48,474 nt of DNA, taken from positions 1 through 48,474 of the forward strand of contig CAZABP010000035.1 of the NCBI GenBank assembly GCA_964483245.1. The letters run 5' to 3'. The DNA comes from CAZABP01 sp964483245 (GTDB taxonomy: Bacteria > Planctomycetota > UBA1135 > UBA2386). The notes beneath the pieces were generated by a model. The model had not been told where the DNA came from, did not search any database, and saw only the letters and a list, made by a program, of their open reading frames with translations. Positions 16,050 through 26,000 of the stretch are shown in pieces; positions within the stretch are counted from its first letter, which is position 1, and every line of letters begins with the position of its first letter. The translations under genes and the position numbers were made by a program.

Positions 16050-18701
16050 CTACGCCGCGCGCTCGCTGCGCGCCAGCTGCCTGCGTGTCGTCAAATACGA
16101 CAGCATCAGCAGCAGCAGCAGCCCGAGCGCGCCGGCCGTCAGCGCGAGCCCGCCACGCAGGCCGGGCGTCTCATAGCGGAACCGGAGCTCGCCGCCGCGG
16201 GCCGGCAGTGGCAGCGTGCGCATCCAGAGATTCCCGCGGGCGATCGGCACCGGCTCGCCATTGATCGAGGCACTCCAGCCGGACATCCAGGTGTCGGCCA
16301 GCACGACGTAACAAGGTGGGCCCGGGTCGAACGCCAGCGTGATCTCCGTCGGATGTTCGGCGAGGAAGCGCAGGTTGCGGCTGTCGAGGTTTTCGGCAGG
16401 GGCCACGCTGCCGAGCGAGGGCACCTGGTCGCCGGTCACCAGCACGGCCGCCCGCGGGTCGAACTGCGGATCGACGAGGGCTGCGATGACCGCCTGCTCG
16501 TCCGGCAGCTCACGCAACGCCGGCACCAGGAACGCGCGCGGCAGCGCGCTGCGCCGCTCGTGCACGTAGAACTCCGCCCCGCGCGCGGGATTGCGGAGCT
16601 GCGGTCCGACCGGAGGTCCCGCGTGCGCCAGCCGGTCCGTCGTCAGCAGGTACCGCACGCCGAGCAGATCGAGATACGGGTGCCCGAGCACCGCGGGATC
16701 GTCCGGCAGCGCGCCGACCGTGAACCCGCGGATCAGGTGCTCCGGTCCCAGCCACTCCTGCGCGAACGGCAGATGGCTGCGCCCATCCACGAACGTGTAG
16801 ATGTTCAGGTCGCGGATGTGCTGCGGCACCAGCGTGCACGGGGGAAGCGCGATCGGCAGCGACGCCTGCTGCGTCGTGACGCGTGCGACCATGAAGCCCC
16901 CCTGTTCGCGGAACCGGTCGCGGCGCTCGCGCAGGAACGCATGCACGTCGGTCTCGAGCGGGAACGGCAGCTCCCGGCAGATGTTGACCGAGTACGCCAA
17001 CAGCAGCAGCTGCACCGTCGTCGCCGCCGTCGTGCCGAGCAGCCAGAGCTTCCGGGCGAGCCGGCGCTCGCGCACGAGCGGCAGCAGCAGCAGCCAGCCG
17101 CACGCGATCCCGAACGCCAGCGCGCCGTAGCGGAACGCACCGAGCGCCTGCGCATGCCCTGCCGCGGCATACGGATCGAACAACGCATGAACCGCCGCGA
17201 CGTCGGCGTCCGGCCGGACCGGTCGATAGCGTTCGACGATCCCGGGCGCGATCGCATCGATCCACTCCTGCGGCGGCGTCGCCGCGAACCACAGCGAGAT
17301 CCCCAGCAGCACGACGGCGCAGAGACCGGCGGTCACGGTGATGCCGAGCCAGATGCGGCGTTGCCAGCCATCCAGGATCCGCTCGAGCCCGATCGCCGCC
17401 AGCGCCGCGACCAGCAGCGCCAATGGCGCCGAGAACCGCATCGGCGGCACGTTGCGCAGGCCCGGCAGCGCCGAGATCCACGACACCGGCCACGGTGCGA
17501 TCGCGAGCAACAGCAATGCGAGCGCGAGCAGGCCGAGCCCGAGCCGCAGCCGCGAGCCGGCCAGCAGCAGCCCGGCCGGCAGCAGCAGCAGCGGCAGGGT
17601 CCCCGCGAACAGCGTGTATTCGCTGAAGTTGTAGTTCGGCTGCAGCGGGCGGCCGCTGCGCCACGCATCGACGTCGAACAGGCTCCAGGCCAACGGCGAC
17701 AGCTCGTACGGCAGCCGGCTCGTCAGCGTCGGATGGCCGAACGCATCCGGCACGAGATACCCGAGCAGCGCCATCCCGCTCAGCGATTGCGCCGCCAGTG
17801 CATCCGGATCCGGGGTCACGGTCCGGTTCGACTCCGGGAAGAACGCGAACATCGGGAGCAGCTGGGCGCCGGCGATCGCGAACCCGACGGCCAGCCCGCC
17901 GCCGCTCCAGGCCAGCGCGCGCAGCGCCGGCCCGCGCCCCTGCTGCCAGCCGCTGCGCCGCAGGTCGGCGCAGGTCACGACCAGCGCGAAGCCGGCCGCG
18001 ACCAGCATCGATGCCGCCGCATACGGCGGGAACCCGGCCAGCCAGCTCATGCCGCTCGCCACCGCGAGCCCGACGAAGCTCGGCACACGCCCGTGTCCGT
18101 TGCGATGCGCCAGCCGCAGGATCGCCCACAGCTGTCCTGGCAGCCACGCGAGTGCGGCGATCCGCTGATAGAAGTGCCCGTTGACCGCCATCGTGCCGCC
18201 GAACGCGAACACGATCGCCCCGAACAGGGCGGCCTGCTGCCGCAACCCCAGCTCGCGCAGGAAGCCGTACGCCAGCAGCCCCGCGATCGCGAACGACAGC
18301 CACGCCCCGAGCGCGAGCCCGTGCATCGGATCCCCGAGCAGCAGCGTCGGCCAGTTCGGCGGATACAGCAGGCCGACGACCGACGTCGCCAACAGGGGTG
18401 CGCCGCCGCGCGCGTACGGGTTCCAGTGCGGCAGCCGGCCGTCGCGGAGCTCCTGCTGCGCGAACTGCAGCTCCGGGACGAACGTGGCCGGCACCTCGGT
18501 GACGTCCATGTTCTGCTGCGCCGTGATCCGCTCGAGCTGCTCGGCGGTCAGCATCGTGGCGGCCGGCGGGAACTGCGCGAGGTCGTACGGCAGGTAGACG
18601 CGGTCGCCGAACAGCGCGGGCGCGAGCAGCACGGCGGGCAGGGCCAGCAGCAGCAGCACGAATGCGCCGGTCGTCGGCCGGCGCTGCCAGATCTCGCGCA
18701 T
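16050..18701 (-). CDS. YfhO-family membrane protein (paralogue 2)
   Basis: 883 aa from ATG 18701. The N-terminal helix FVLLLLALPAVLLAPALFGDRVYLPYDLAQFPP is followed by the conserved loop LRDGRLPHWNPYARGGAPLLA and many membrane helices to about residue 580. The C-terminal soluble part contains YVVLADTWMSGWSASINGEPVPIARGNLWMRTLPLPA and a final helix, the same ending as paralogue 1 (VLADxxxxGWSAxIxGxxxPI). It is upstream of paralogue 1 on the same strand, so the pair is probably one operon. A 50-bp gap to the divergent gene at 18752 must hold promoters for both directions. A probable role is glycosylation of a surface polymer or protein. Confidence 0.85.
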   Translation of the reverse strand: MREIWQRRPTTGAFVLLLLALPAVLLAPALFGDRVYLPYDLAQFPPAATMLTAEQLERITAQQNMDVTEVPATFVPELQFAQQELRDGRLPHWNPYARGGAPLLATSVVGLLYPPNWPTLLLGDPMHGLALGAWLSFAIAGLLAYGFLRELGLRQQAALFGAIVFAFGGTMAVNGHFYQRIAALAWLPGQLWAILRLAHRNGHGRVPSFVGLAVASGMSWLAGFPPYAAASMLVAAGFALVVTCADLRRSGWQQGRGPALRALAWSGGGLAVGFAIAGAQLLPMFAFFPESNRTVTPDPDALAAQSLSGMALLGYLVPDAFGHPTLTSRLPYELSPLAWSLFDVDAWRSGRPLQPNYNFSEYTLFAGTLPLLLLPAGLLLAGSRLRLGLGLLALALLLLAIAPWPVSWISALPGLRNVPPMRFSAPLALLVAALAAIGLERILDGWQRRIWLGITVTAGLCAVVLLGISLWFAATPPQEWIDAIAPGIVERYRPVRPDADVAAVHALFDPYAAAGHAQALGAFRYGALAFGIACGWLLLLPLVRERRLARKLWLLGTTAATTVQLLLLAYSVNICRELPFPLETDVHAFLRERRDRFREQGGFMVARVTTQQASLPIALPPCTLVPQHIRDLNIYTFVDGRSHLPFAQEWLGPEHLIRGFTVGALPDDPAVLGHPYLDLLGVRYLLTTDRLAHAGPPVGPQLRNPARGAEFYVHERRSALPRAFLVPALRELPDEQAVIAALVDPQFDPRAAVLVTGDQVPSLGSVAPAENLDSRNLRFLAEHPTEITLAFDPGPPCYVVLADTWMSGWSASINGEPVPIARGNLWMRTLPLPARGGELRFRYETPGLRGGLALTAGALGLLLLLMLSYLTTRRQLARSERAA

Positions 18702-18751
18702 CGGCTTGGCGTAGTGTGGCTGCCGGTTCGCGTCAACGTACGCTCGCCGCG

Positions 18752-19723
18752 ATGCCGATGTTGTGGGTCGTGGCCGCGCTGGTGACGGTCTGGCTCGTCG
18801 AGGCGCCGCGCTGGTCGGCGCCGCTGTCCGCAGCGGACGTGATCGCGGGGCGCGCGCCGGATCTGGCGACGCGGCTCGCAGCAGCCTGGCCCGCGGTGGC
18901 GGCCGGGGGACTCACGATCCTCGTGCTGCTCGCCGCGCGCGCGTGGCGCCGGCGCGCCGGCGGGCTCGGCAGCACGTTTGCGGTCGTGGTCGCGGTTGCG
19001 GTCGCCTGTGGTCTGCGACCCTGGCTCGGCGCCGCCGTCGTCGCGATCGGCCTCGTCGCCGCGCTGGCGGGGCCGCTGCTCCGCGAGCGCGGCACCATGT
19101 CGCTGGTGCTGTTGTCGCTGTTGGTGGCGGCGCCGATCGTGCTCGCGCGGCGTGCGGCGCTGGCGATGCGGGATGCTGCGCAGGCGTTCGCCCAGCTGCG
19201 CGAACCGCTGCTCGGCACCGGCCTGCAGCGGTTCCTCGTGCGCGTGGCAGCGGAACTGCCGGTCGGCGACCGGGAGCTGCTCGTGCGCAGCCTGCGTCCG
19301 CCGTTCGTGGCGGAGCCGATCGACGTCTGGCTGCTCGACGACGAGGCGCTGGTGCTCGAGATCCACCGTGCCGGCCACGCGCTGCTCGATCTGCGCGAGG
19401 AGTCCCTCGCGTTGCTGCCGGCACCACCGCCGCCGGAGCCGACGCTGGCCGGCGCCGCGATCCGCTGGATCCCTGAGCGCGGGCCGGTCGCATTGCTGCC
19501 GGAGCCGGACGGGCGCTTCGAGCTCCGCGTCGTCGCGCCGTGGCGGCGCTGGTCGCTCGAAGTCACGGATCCGCAGCGCCGGCTGCAACTGCGGCCGCAG
19601 GATCAGGCGGAGCTGCTGGCGGATCTCGCGTCGCTCGGCGCCGGGGCGAAGGTGCTCGCGCATGCGCGCGCGGTCGCCGCCGGCGCCGGCACCGGCTGGC
19701 TTTCGCTCGCCCCGGAGCCATGA
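18752..19723 (+). CDS. Unrecognised membrane protein upstream of the glycosyltransferase
   Basis: 323 aa. The first 160 residues contain about four membrane helices (MPMLWVVAALVTVWLV, LTILVLLAARAW, STFAVVVAVAVACGL, VVAIGLVAALAGPLL, MSLVLLSLLVAAPIVLARRAAL). The second half is soluble and rich in Leu/Pro, with ELPVGDRELLVRSLRPPFVAEPIDVWLLDDEALVLEIHRAGHALLDL. The soluble part is predicted on the periplasmic side. ATG 18752 follows a TAGTGT hexamer at 18712-18717. Its stop overlaps the GT39 start as ATGA, so the two are translationally coupled and likely act together. No family assigned. Confidence 0.65.
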   Translation: MPMLWVVAALVTVWLVEAPRWSAPLSAADVIAGRAPDLATRLAAAWPAVAAGGLTILVLLAARAWRRRAGGLGSTFAVVVAVAVACGLRPWLGAAVVAIGLVAALAGPLLRERGTMSLVLLSLLVAAPIVLARRAALAMRDAAQAFAQLREPLLGTGLQRFLVRVAAELPVGDRELLVRSLRPPFVAEPIDVWLLDDEALVLEIHRAGHALLDLREESLALLPAPPPPEPTLAGAAIRWIPERGPVALLPEPDGRFELRVVAPWRRWSLEVTDPQRRLQLRPQDQAELLADLASLGAGAKVLAHARAVAAGAGTGWLSLAPEP

Positions 19724-21255
19724 TTCCGCCGCCCGATCCGATGAGTACGAGCGCGCCCGAGACGGCTGCCGTGACCCAGCCGTTCACGCGGCCGCAGCTG
19801 TGGATCCTGCTCGGGATCACGCTGGTCGCCGCGGTGCTGCGCCTGTTCGCGCTCGGCGACTGGTCGCTGTGGATCGACGAAGCGCACACGCTGCGTGACG
19901 CAGTCACCGATCCGGAGCAGTTCTGGAGCTCGTCGATCCGCACCTATCCGCTGTCGTATCTCTACTTGCGCGAGCTGATGCCGCTGCTCGGCAGCACCGG
20001 CGAAGGCTGGCTGCGCCTGCCGTTCACGTTCTTCGGGATCCTGGCGGTGCCGTCGCTGGCGCTGGTGGGGCGGCTGATGATCGGGCCGCGCGCAGCGCTG
20101 CTCGCGGCGCTGCTGCTGGCGCTGAGCCCATGGCATCTGTTCTGGAGCCAGAGCGCGCGCTTCTACTCGTTGGTGCTGTTCTTCTCGCTGTGGGGTGCCG
20201 GGCTGTTCTACGTCGGCGTGCAGCGCGGCTCGTGGTGGCTCGTGCTCGCGGCGATCGCGACGACGACGCTCGCCGGCCTCTGCCATCCGTCGGCGTACCT
20301 GATGCTGGGCGCGTACGGCGTGTACGCGGCGCTGGCGCTCGGCCGCCGCGGCACGCGGCTGTCGAAGTGGGCGCCGCTGTGGCTGATGTTGCTGTTGATC
20401 GTATTGACGCCGGCGATGCTGCCGCTGCTCGAAGCAGTCGTCCGCAACAAGCCGGATGTCTCCGGCGTGCACCTGGCGCAGACGACGGTCTGGTTCGTGC
20501 GCATGCCGCTGTTGATCGCGGCGTTCGGCGGGGTGTTGTGGCTGATGGATCGCGGCGAGGCCTGCGGGTCGTATCTGCTGGCCTGGATGTCGATGCCGCT
20601 GCTCGTGCTGCAGTTCGTATCGATGTTCGCGACGCAGACCACGGCGCAATACGCGTTCTACACGCTGCCGGCGTTCTGCCTCGCCGGCGCGGCATTCGTC
20701 GAAGGGCTCGCCGCCGTGATCCCGACGCGCGGCCTGCGCGGGCTGCTGCTGCGCTCGCTGCCGGTCGCGATCCTGCTGCTCGAGCTGGCGGGTGCCGGCT
20801 GGCTGTACTACTTCCGCCAGCACGGGGACCGGCCGCGCTGGCGCGAAGCGGCCGACTACGTCACGCGGCAGAGTCCCGGTCCGCTGTGGGTCGTCACGAC
20901 GAACGGGCCGAGCCTCGTCTACTACCTCGACCGCGACGGACTGGGGCGGTGGCACGGCGACGATCATCTGCCGCCGCGCGGGCACAGCGAGCGGCTCGCC
21001 AGCGTGTTGGCGCTCGACCGCTGGAGCTTCAAGGAACTCGGCGGAGCGAACTACCTCGAGCTGGCGATCGAGCACAGCAAACGCGCGGAGGTCACGCTGT
21101 GGGTCGTCGTCAGCGAGCCGGAGCTCGAGCAGATGCCGGGCGGGCGCACGTTCGGCGACGCCGTGCGCCAGCGGATGCTGCAGGTGCGCTATCTGCCGAA
21201 CTGGAACGGACCGAAGGACATGTCGGTGCTCGTCTACCGGTTGCCGGCCGATTAG
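19720..21255 (+). CDS. GT39-type (GT-C) glycosyltransferase
   Basis: 511 aa integral membrane enzyme. The first helix (LWILLGITLVAAVLRLFAL) is followed by the catalytic-loop motif WSLWIDEAHTLRDAV with adjacent acids Asp53-Glu54, as in ArnT/PMT-like GT-C enzymes that transfer a sugar from a polyprenyl-phosphate donor at the outer face of the membrane. LSPWHLFWSQSARFYSLVLFF is the second characteristic segment of this family. About ten membrane helices run to residue 360, then a soluble domain. The start at 19720 overlaps the preceding TGA as ATGA; an internal ATG at 19741 is the alternative. The stop TAG (21253-21255) overlaps the stop TAA of the convergent yidD gene. With the YfhO pair it makes a surface-glycosylation cluster. 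Confidence 0.85.
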   Translation: MIPPPDPMSTSAPETAAVTQPFTRPQLWILLGITLVAAVLRLFALGDWSLWIDEAHTLRDAVTDPEQFWSSSIRTYPLSYLYLRELMPLLGSTGEGWLRLPFTFFGILAVPSLALVGRLMIGPRAALLAALLLALSPWHLFWSQSARFYSLVLFFSLWGAGLFYVGVQRGSWWLVLAAIATTTLAGLCHPSAYLMLGAYGVYAALALGRRGTRLSKWAPLWLMLLLIVLTPAMLPLLEAVVRNKPDVSGVHLAQTTVWFVRMPLLIAAFGGVLWLMDRGEACGSYLLAWMSMPLLVLQFVSMFATQTTAQYAFYTLPAFCLAGAAFVEGLAAVIPTRGLRGLLLRSLPVAILLLELAGAGWLYYFRQHGDRPRWREAADYVTRQSPGPLWVVTTNGPSLVYYLDRDGLGRWHGDDHLPPRGHSERLASVLALDRWSFKELGGANYLELAIEHSKRAEVTLWVVVSEPELEQMPGGRTFGDAVRQRMLQVRYLPNWNGPKDMSVLVYRLPAD

Positions 21256-21500
21256 CCGGTCCCGCGTCGCGCGCGTGCCGCAGGGCGCGGCGGCACCGGG
21301 TCCTCCCCCGGTTCGGTGAACGGATGGCAGCGCAGGATCCGGCGCAGTGCGAGCCACGAGCCGCGGAACGCACCCCAGACCGACAGCGCATCGAGGGCGT
21401 ACTGCGAACAGCTCGGCACGAACCGGCAGGTCGGCGGCTTCAGCGGCGACAGCACGCGGCGGTAGAGCAGGATCGGCAGGCGCAGCAGGAACGCGATCAC
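21252..21500 (-). CDS. yidD: Membrane protein insertion efficiency factor YidD
   Basis: 82 aa. The family sequence is plain: LLYRRVLSPLKPPTCRFVPSCSQYALDAL, then GAFRGSWLALRRILRCHPFTEPGEDPVP. The two Cys of CRFVPSC and the Cys of RCHP are conserved. YidD associates with the inner membrane and assists YidC-dependent insertion. The start is GTG 21500, overlapping the rnpA stop as GTGA. The tail (RPAARARRGTG) is basic. Confidence 0.95.
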   Translation of the reverse strand: MIAFLLRLPILLYRRVLSPLKPPTCRFVPSCSQYALDALSVWGAFRGSWLALRRILRCHPFTEPGEDPVPPRPAARARRGTG

Positions 21501-21901
21501 GGCTCCTCCGGGGATCGGCGCCGAGGCGCCGCGTCCGCCTTGCGTGCGATCCGTTGCACGAGCTCGCGCAGCTCGGCGCGCAGCGGCGCCAACAGGAGCT
21601 TCGATTCGCGCACGCGCGGGATCAGGATCAGATCGAACCCGTCCGGGAGCCCGGCACGCTCGAGCCGGAACGCCTCGCGCAGCAGCCGCTTGATCTTGTT
21701 GCGCCGCACGGCGGGTCCGTGCTGGCGCGAGACCGAGACTCCCAGGCGCAGACCCGGTTCGCGGCGACGGCGCGCGACGACCGTGATCAGCTTGCCGCCG
21801 GCGCGTTGCCCCTGCGCATAGATCCGCGCGAAGTCACGCGTCGCCAGGATCCGCCGCGTGCGCGGCAGACGCTGGTCCTGCCTCGGCTCAGCGGTGGTCA
21901 C
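21497..21901 (-). CDS. rnpA: Ribonuclease P protein component
   Basis: 134 aa, basic. RnpA binds RNase P RNA and helps process tRNA 5' ends. Seen are RILATRDFARIYAQGQRAGGKLITVVA, then RLGVSVSRQHGPAVRRNKIKRLLREAFRL, which holds the RNR signature (here R-R-N-K-I-K-R-L-L-R-E), and FDLILIPR. The start is GTG 21901, which overlaps the upstream TPR gene by 14 bp. The usual rpmH partner upstream is absent. Confidence 0.93.
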   Translation of the reverse strand: MTTAEPRQDQRLPRTRRILATRDFARIYAQGQRAGGKLITVVARRRREPGLRLGVSVSRQHGPAVRRNKIKRLLREAFRLERAGLPDGFDLILIPRVRESKLLLAPLRAELRELVQRIARKADAAPRRRSPEEP

Positions 21902-22913
21902 TCACGAACTTGACGGCGTGGCTGATCCGCGGATTCCCCTCCGGCAGCCGGGTCGTCGCCAGGAACCGCTCGAAGTCGCGCTTCGCTTCGCTGGGGCGGC
22001 CGAGCATCTCGAGGCTGCGCCCGCGGTTGTAGTAGTCGACCGAACGGGTCGGATCGAGCGTCAGGATGCGGTCCTGCTGCGCGACCGCGGCGGCATAGTC
22101 GCCGTTGTTGAAGTACAGGTTCGCCAGGTAGTCGCGCCCCTTCAGCTCGTCGTCGATCAGCGCCTGCAGCTCCATCTGCAGCGTCTGCTCCTGCGCGATG
22201 TCGCGGGTCTGCTCGTAGACCTCGCGCATCCGCCGCTGCTCCCGCTCGAGCCGTTGCAGGTAGTCGCCGCCGTGCGCGAGCGCCAGCTCGTAGTGGTGGC
22301 GGGCGGCCTCCTCGTTGCCGAGCGCGCGCTGCAGCTTCATCGTCAGCGCCTCGTTCTGCATCGCGTGGAACCGCGCGAGCAGCACGACGTCGCCGCGGTC
22401 GAGCAGCTCCTGCAGCATCGTGCGCGCCTGCTCGTAGCGTGCGGCGGCGCGCTCGAGGTGCTCGCCCATGCGCGCCTTCTTGCCCAGGGCTTCCGGGCCA
22501 CCGGCCTCGATCCGGCCGATCTCCTCCTGCAGCACGTCCGCCTGGTCCTGCTGCTCCTGCCCGAGGTACTGCTGCAGCAGGGCGAACCCGAGCAGCGTCT
22601 GCGGGCCGTGGCTGTCGATCGAGCGCAGCGCCATCAGACTGTCGAACTCGGCGATCGCGCGCTCGACCAGCGTCTTGTTGTTGCGGGCCATCCGCAGGAA
22701 GCACCACGCGCGCAGCTGCAGCAGGTTGTAGTTGTCCGGGTCGAGGTCGAGTCCGCGGCGGATCTGGTGCAGCGCCTGGTCGAAGTTGCCGCCGTCGTAG
22801 TACAGCTTCGCGTTCTGTTGGAACGCCGTGAGTTGCGCCTGCTGCTGGGCGGACATGCCGATCACGCCGCAGGCGGTCAGGGTCGAGAAGAGCAGCAGGG
22901 CGTACGCGCGCAT
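21888..22913 (-). CDS. TPR-repeat lipoprotein
   Basis: 341 aa. The lipoprotein signal MRAYALLLFSTLTAC ends in lipobox LTAC; ATG 22913 is preferred over a TTG two codons upstream. TPR-like helices follow: QLTAFQQNAKLYYDGGNFDQALHQIRRGLDLDPDN, AIAEFDSLMALRS, and near the C-terminus GRDYLANLYFNNGDYAAAVAQQDRILTLDPTRSVDYYNRGRSLEMLGRPSEAKRDFERFL, with a long charged coiled coil between (residues 105-260). It is the first gene of the operon with rnpA and yidD, whose order is fixed by overlaps. A promoter with TTGACA lies upstream. It may be a periplasmic scaffold; the reason for being with rnpA is unclear. Confidence 0.8.
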   Translation of the reverse strand: MRAYALLLFSTLTACGVIGMSAQQQAQLTAFQQNAKLYYDGGNFDQALHQIRRGLDLDPDNYNLLQLRAWCFLRMARNNKTLVERAIAEFDSLMALRSIDSHGPQTLLGFALLQQYLGQEQQDQADVLQEEIGRIEAGGPEALGKKARMGEHLERAAARYEQARTMLQELLDRGDVVLLARFHAMQNEALTMKLQRALGNEEAARHHYELALAHGGDYLQRLEREQRRMREVYEQTRDIAQEQTLQMELQALIDDELKGRDYLANLYFNNGDYAAAVAQQDRILTLDPTRSVDYYNRGRSLEMLGRPSEAKRDFERFLATTRLPEGNPRISHAVKFVSDHR

Positions 22914-22950
22914 CGGCAAACCGGGGTCCGGACGGAGCCGGGGGCGGAGG

Positions 22951-22980
22951 GATGTACCGGTCCACGCTCTGGGATGTCAA
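22951..22980 (-). promoter_or_regulatory. Promoter of the TPR lipoprotein-rnpA-yidD operon
   Basis: On the minus strand a consensus -35 TTGACA (22980-22975) is followed after 18 nt by TACATC (22956-22951). The distance to the ATG at 22913 is about 37 nt. This is the best -35 match seen in the window. By eye only. Confidence 0.5.
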
Positions 22981-23010
22981 CCATCCGGGGCATGCAGTAT
23001 TCCGTGCGGC

Positions 23011-26000
23011 ATGCTGACCACGTTCGCTGCCCTCGCCGCGCTGTGCGTGCAGCAGGAGCCGTTGCACGCGGAAGGCCCGCTCGCCTGGTGGGAGGCGCGG
23101 CTCAGGGTGCTGGTCCGCGAGGATGCACGGCACGAGACGTTCGGCTCGGTCGGGCGCCGGCTGTGGATCACGCGCGACGATCCGCGGCCGGGCCTGCGGG
23201 GCCAGGCGCACTGGCTGCACCACACACCGGAGCTGGCCGATCTGCTGGCGATCGAATTCTTCGGACCGGATGGTATGGAGCTCGCACCGCTGCTGCACCA
23301 GCGCCGCTGGCGGCCGACCGACAACGCGGTGCAGGGGTGGGTGGGGGACGCGCATCTCTACGAGCAGCGTTGGATCACGAGCGACGACGTCTATGTCTGG
23401 CGCGGGACGATGACCGGCCCGTTGGATGCGACGGTCCGCGTGCGCAGCCGCCTGACCCCGGGCGTCGCCGGGGATCGCAGCAGATTCGCGACCCTGGCCT
23501 GTGTGGCGCCGGAGCACGGTGAGGTCGTCGCGCTGAGCCGCGGCCTGCACCCCGTGGCGCCGGACACGCCGATGTTCGCCGAAGGGGAGCACTGCACGCG
23601 GCAGAGCGGCTCGCGCGGGCAGGATCGCAAGGCTGGTGCGAGCGGGGGCGCAGTGCTCGGCTCCGACTTCGGCGGCAAGCGCGGGCACCGGGCGAGCTGG
23701 CGGTTCGGCGGCGACGGGCGCGACGGCTGGACTCTGCTCGCGCGCGTCGCGCGGGCTGCGGCGGGACCGGCGCGCTGGAGCGTGCAGATCGACGACACCC
23801 CGGCTGGGGAGTTGGCGTGCGCCCCGACCGGCGGGTGGGGCGGGCAGCCGCAGGAGTTCGCTTGGGCGCGGCTCGATCTGCCGCGGCTGCCTGACCAGCC
23901 GTTCGACCTGACGCTGCAAGCGCAGCACGACGGCGCCAACACGAATTTCGATGGGCTGCTGCTGCTGCGCCGCGACCAGGCGGAGCAGCCGCCGCCGCCC
24001 GAGCAGTGGAACTCGCTCGATCCGCTGCGCGGTGCTCTGGATCTGCGCGCCGGCTCGATCGAGCGCGACGGGGTCCCGTTCGAAATTGCCGCGGAGCGGA
24101 CGTCGCCGCTGCATGCAACCGGCTTGCGTCCAGCGCGGCCGCTGCCGCTGCCGGCAGGAGCCCCGCTGCTGCACGCGCTCGTGCTGCCCGACGGTGCCGC
24201 GCCGCGCCTCTCGGTCGGCGATCGGCAGATCGCCGTGCCGCGTGCCCGCGAGCCGATCGCGGTCGCGCTGCTGCTGCCGGAGTCGGGCGCAGCCGAGCTC
24301 ACCGCCCAGGATTGCGTGCTGCTCGCGCTGACGCGGGAGCAGGTGGTTGTTGGTGGTTCGTCGCGACTACGGCGCGGCCACGTCGTGTTGCATGGGGTGC
24401 CGTGCGAGCTGCGTCTGACGGTCGCCGGCCTGCCGGCCGACCACCGGCTGACGCTGCGCGCCGGCGAGCGCTGCACGTTCACGGTAGCGCTCGAGTTCTG
24501 CGGGACCGCGCTGCCGGGTGCGGCGACCGAGACGTTGCTCGCCGAGCCGGATCCGCTCGCTGCGCACCGCCGCCGCGAGGCGGCCTGGTACGCGCGGCAC
24601 TGCCCGCGGTTCGAGTGCGCGGATCCGCTGCTCGCCAATTTGTGGACGTACCGCTGTTTCCTGCTGCGCCACAATCTCGCCGAACCGCGCGCCGGACACC
24701 TCGGCGGTGGGCCGGTGTTCTACGAAGGGCGGCACGGCAGCTGGTATCCGCGCGTGATCACGTTCTCGACGCCGCACATCGTCGCCGAGGCGCGCTGGCT
24801 CGCCGATCCGACGCTGTGGCGCGGCAACGTCGAAGCTCACCTCGCGCATCTGGCCGAGGACGGCGAGCTGCCGAACCTGCTCGTCGACTGGACCGGGTTC
24901 CGCTACTCGAACTGGATCGGCGCGGCGACCGTCGACGCGCTGAAGGTCCACCCGGACCCGTTCTGGCTGCGTGACTGGCTGCCGGCACTCGTGCGCAACA
25001 CCGAGGGGATCGCTGCGCTGTACGACCAGGACGCCGACGGCGTGCTGTGCACCGGCGATCACTACACGACCGGCATGGAGTTCCAGCCGTCGTTCTGGTT
25101 TCACGACGGCTACGACAACCGCAAGCCGCAGGCGGATCTCGAGCGTCCGGATCTGACCGCGTACGTGTTCGGCAACGCGCGCGCGCTGGCGCAGGTCGCC
25201 CGCGCGCAGCAGCAGCCGGAGACCGCAGCACGGCTCGAGGCGCTCGCCGGACGCCTGCAGGCCGGCGCGCTGCGCAAGCTGTGGCACGGCGAGGACCGCT
25301 TCTTCTATTCGGTGCGCGAGCGTGACGATGCGCCGGCGCGCGCGCGCGAGGTCGTCGGCTTCTATCCGTTCCGGTTCCAGCTGGCGCCGGACGCGCCGGA
25401 GTTCCGCGCCGCGCTGTCGTACCTCGTGTCGCCGGCAGAGTTCTGGACCGCGTTTCCGGTCGCGAGCTGCAGCAAGCAGGTGCCGGTCTACTCCGCCGCG
25501 GTGCAGCGCTGGCCCGGGCCGGGCGGGCTCGTGACCGCGTGCATGTGGAACGGACCGACCTGGCCGCACGCGAACTCGCTGATCGCCGACACGATGGCGG
25601 TCGTGCTGCGCAGCTACGGTCCGAGTGCCGTGCAGCCTGGTCACCTCGGCGAGCTGCTGCGCAGCTTCGCGCAGTTCCACTGCGAGGACGGTGAGCCGTC
25701 GCGCCCGCTGCTGCGCGAATACGGCGACGGCGAGACCGGCGTGAACTGGGGGTGCGCGGACTACCTGCACAGCACGTGGCTGGACCTCGTGATCCGCCAC
25801 GCCGCTGGCTTGACTCCGCGCGACGACGCCATCCTCGAGGTGCGCCCGCTTGCGTTGGGCCTGCCGGATTTCGCGCTGCACGACGTCCCGTATCGCGGGC
25901 ACCGGATCGGGATCCGGATCGCGCGGGGACGGCTGTTCGTCACCGTCGATGGCAGAGCCGTCGGTGAGGGGAACGTCGCCGAGGGGCTGCAGCTGAGCGG

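Noticed and set aside
15966..18785. A 939-codon open frame on the plus strand across the second YfhO gene
   Set aside because: It is Arg/Gln/Pro-rich with no hydrophobic core or motif, while the opposite strand has the clear membrane protein. Long antisense open frames are expected at this GC content.
21888..21901. A missed rpmH gene ahead of rnpA
   Set aside because: The upstream gene overlaps the rnpA start by 14 bp and its frame is a convincing TPR protein; there is no space for rpmH.
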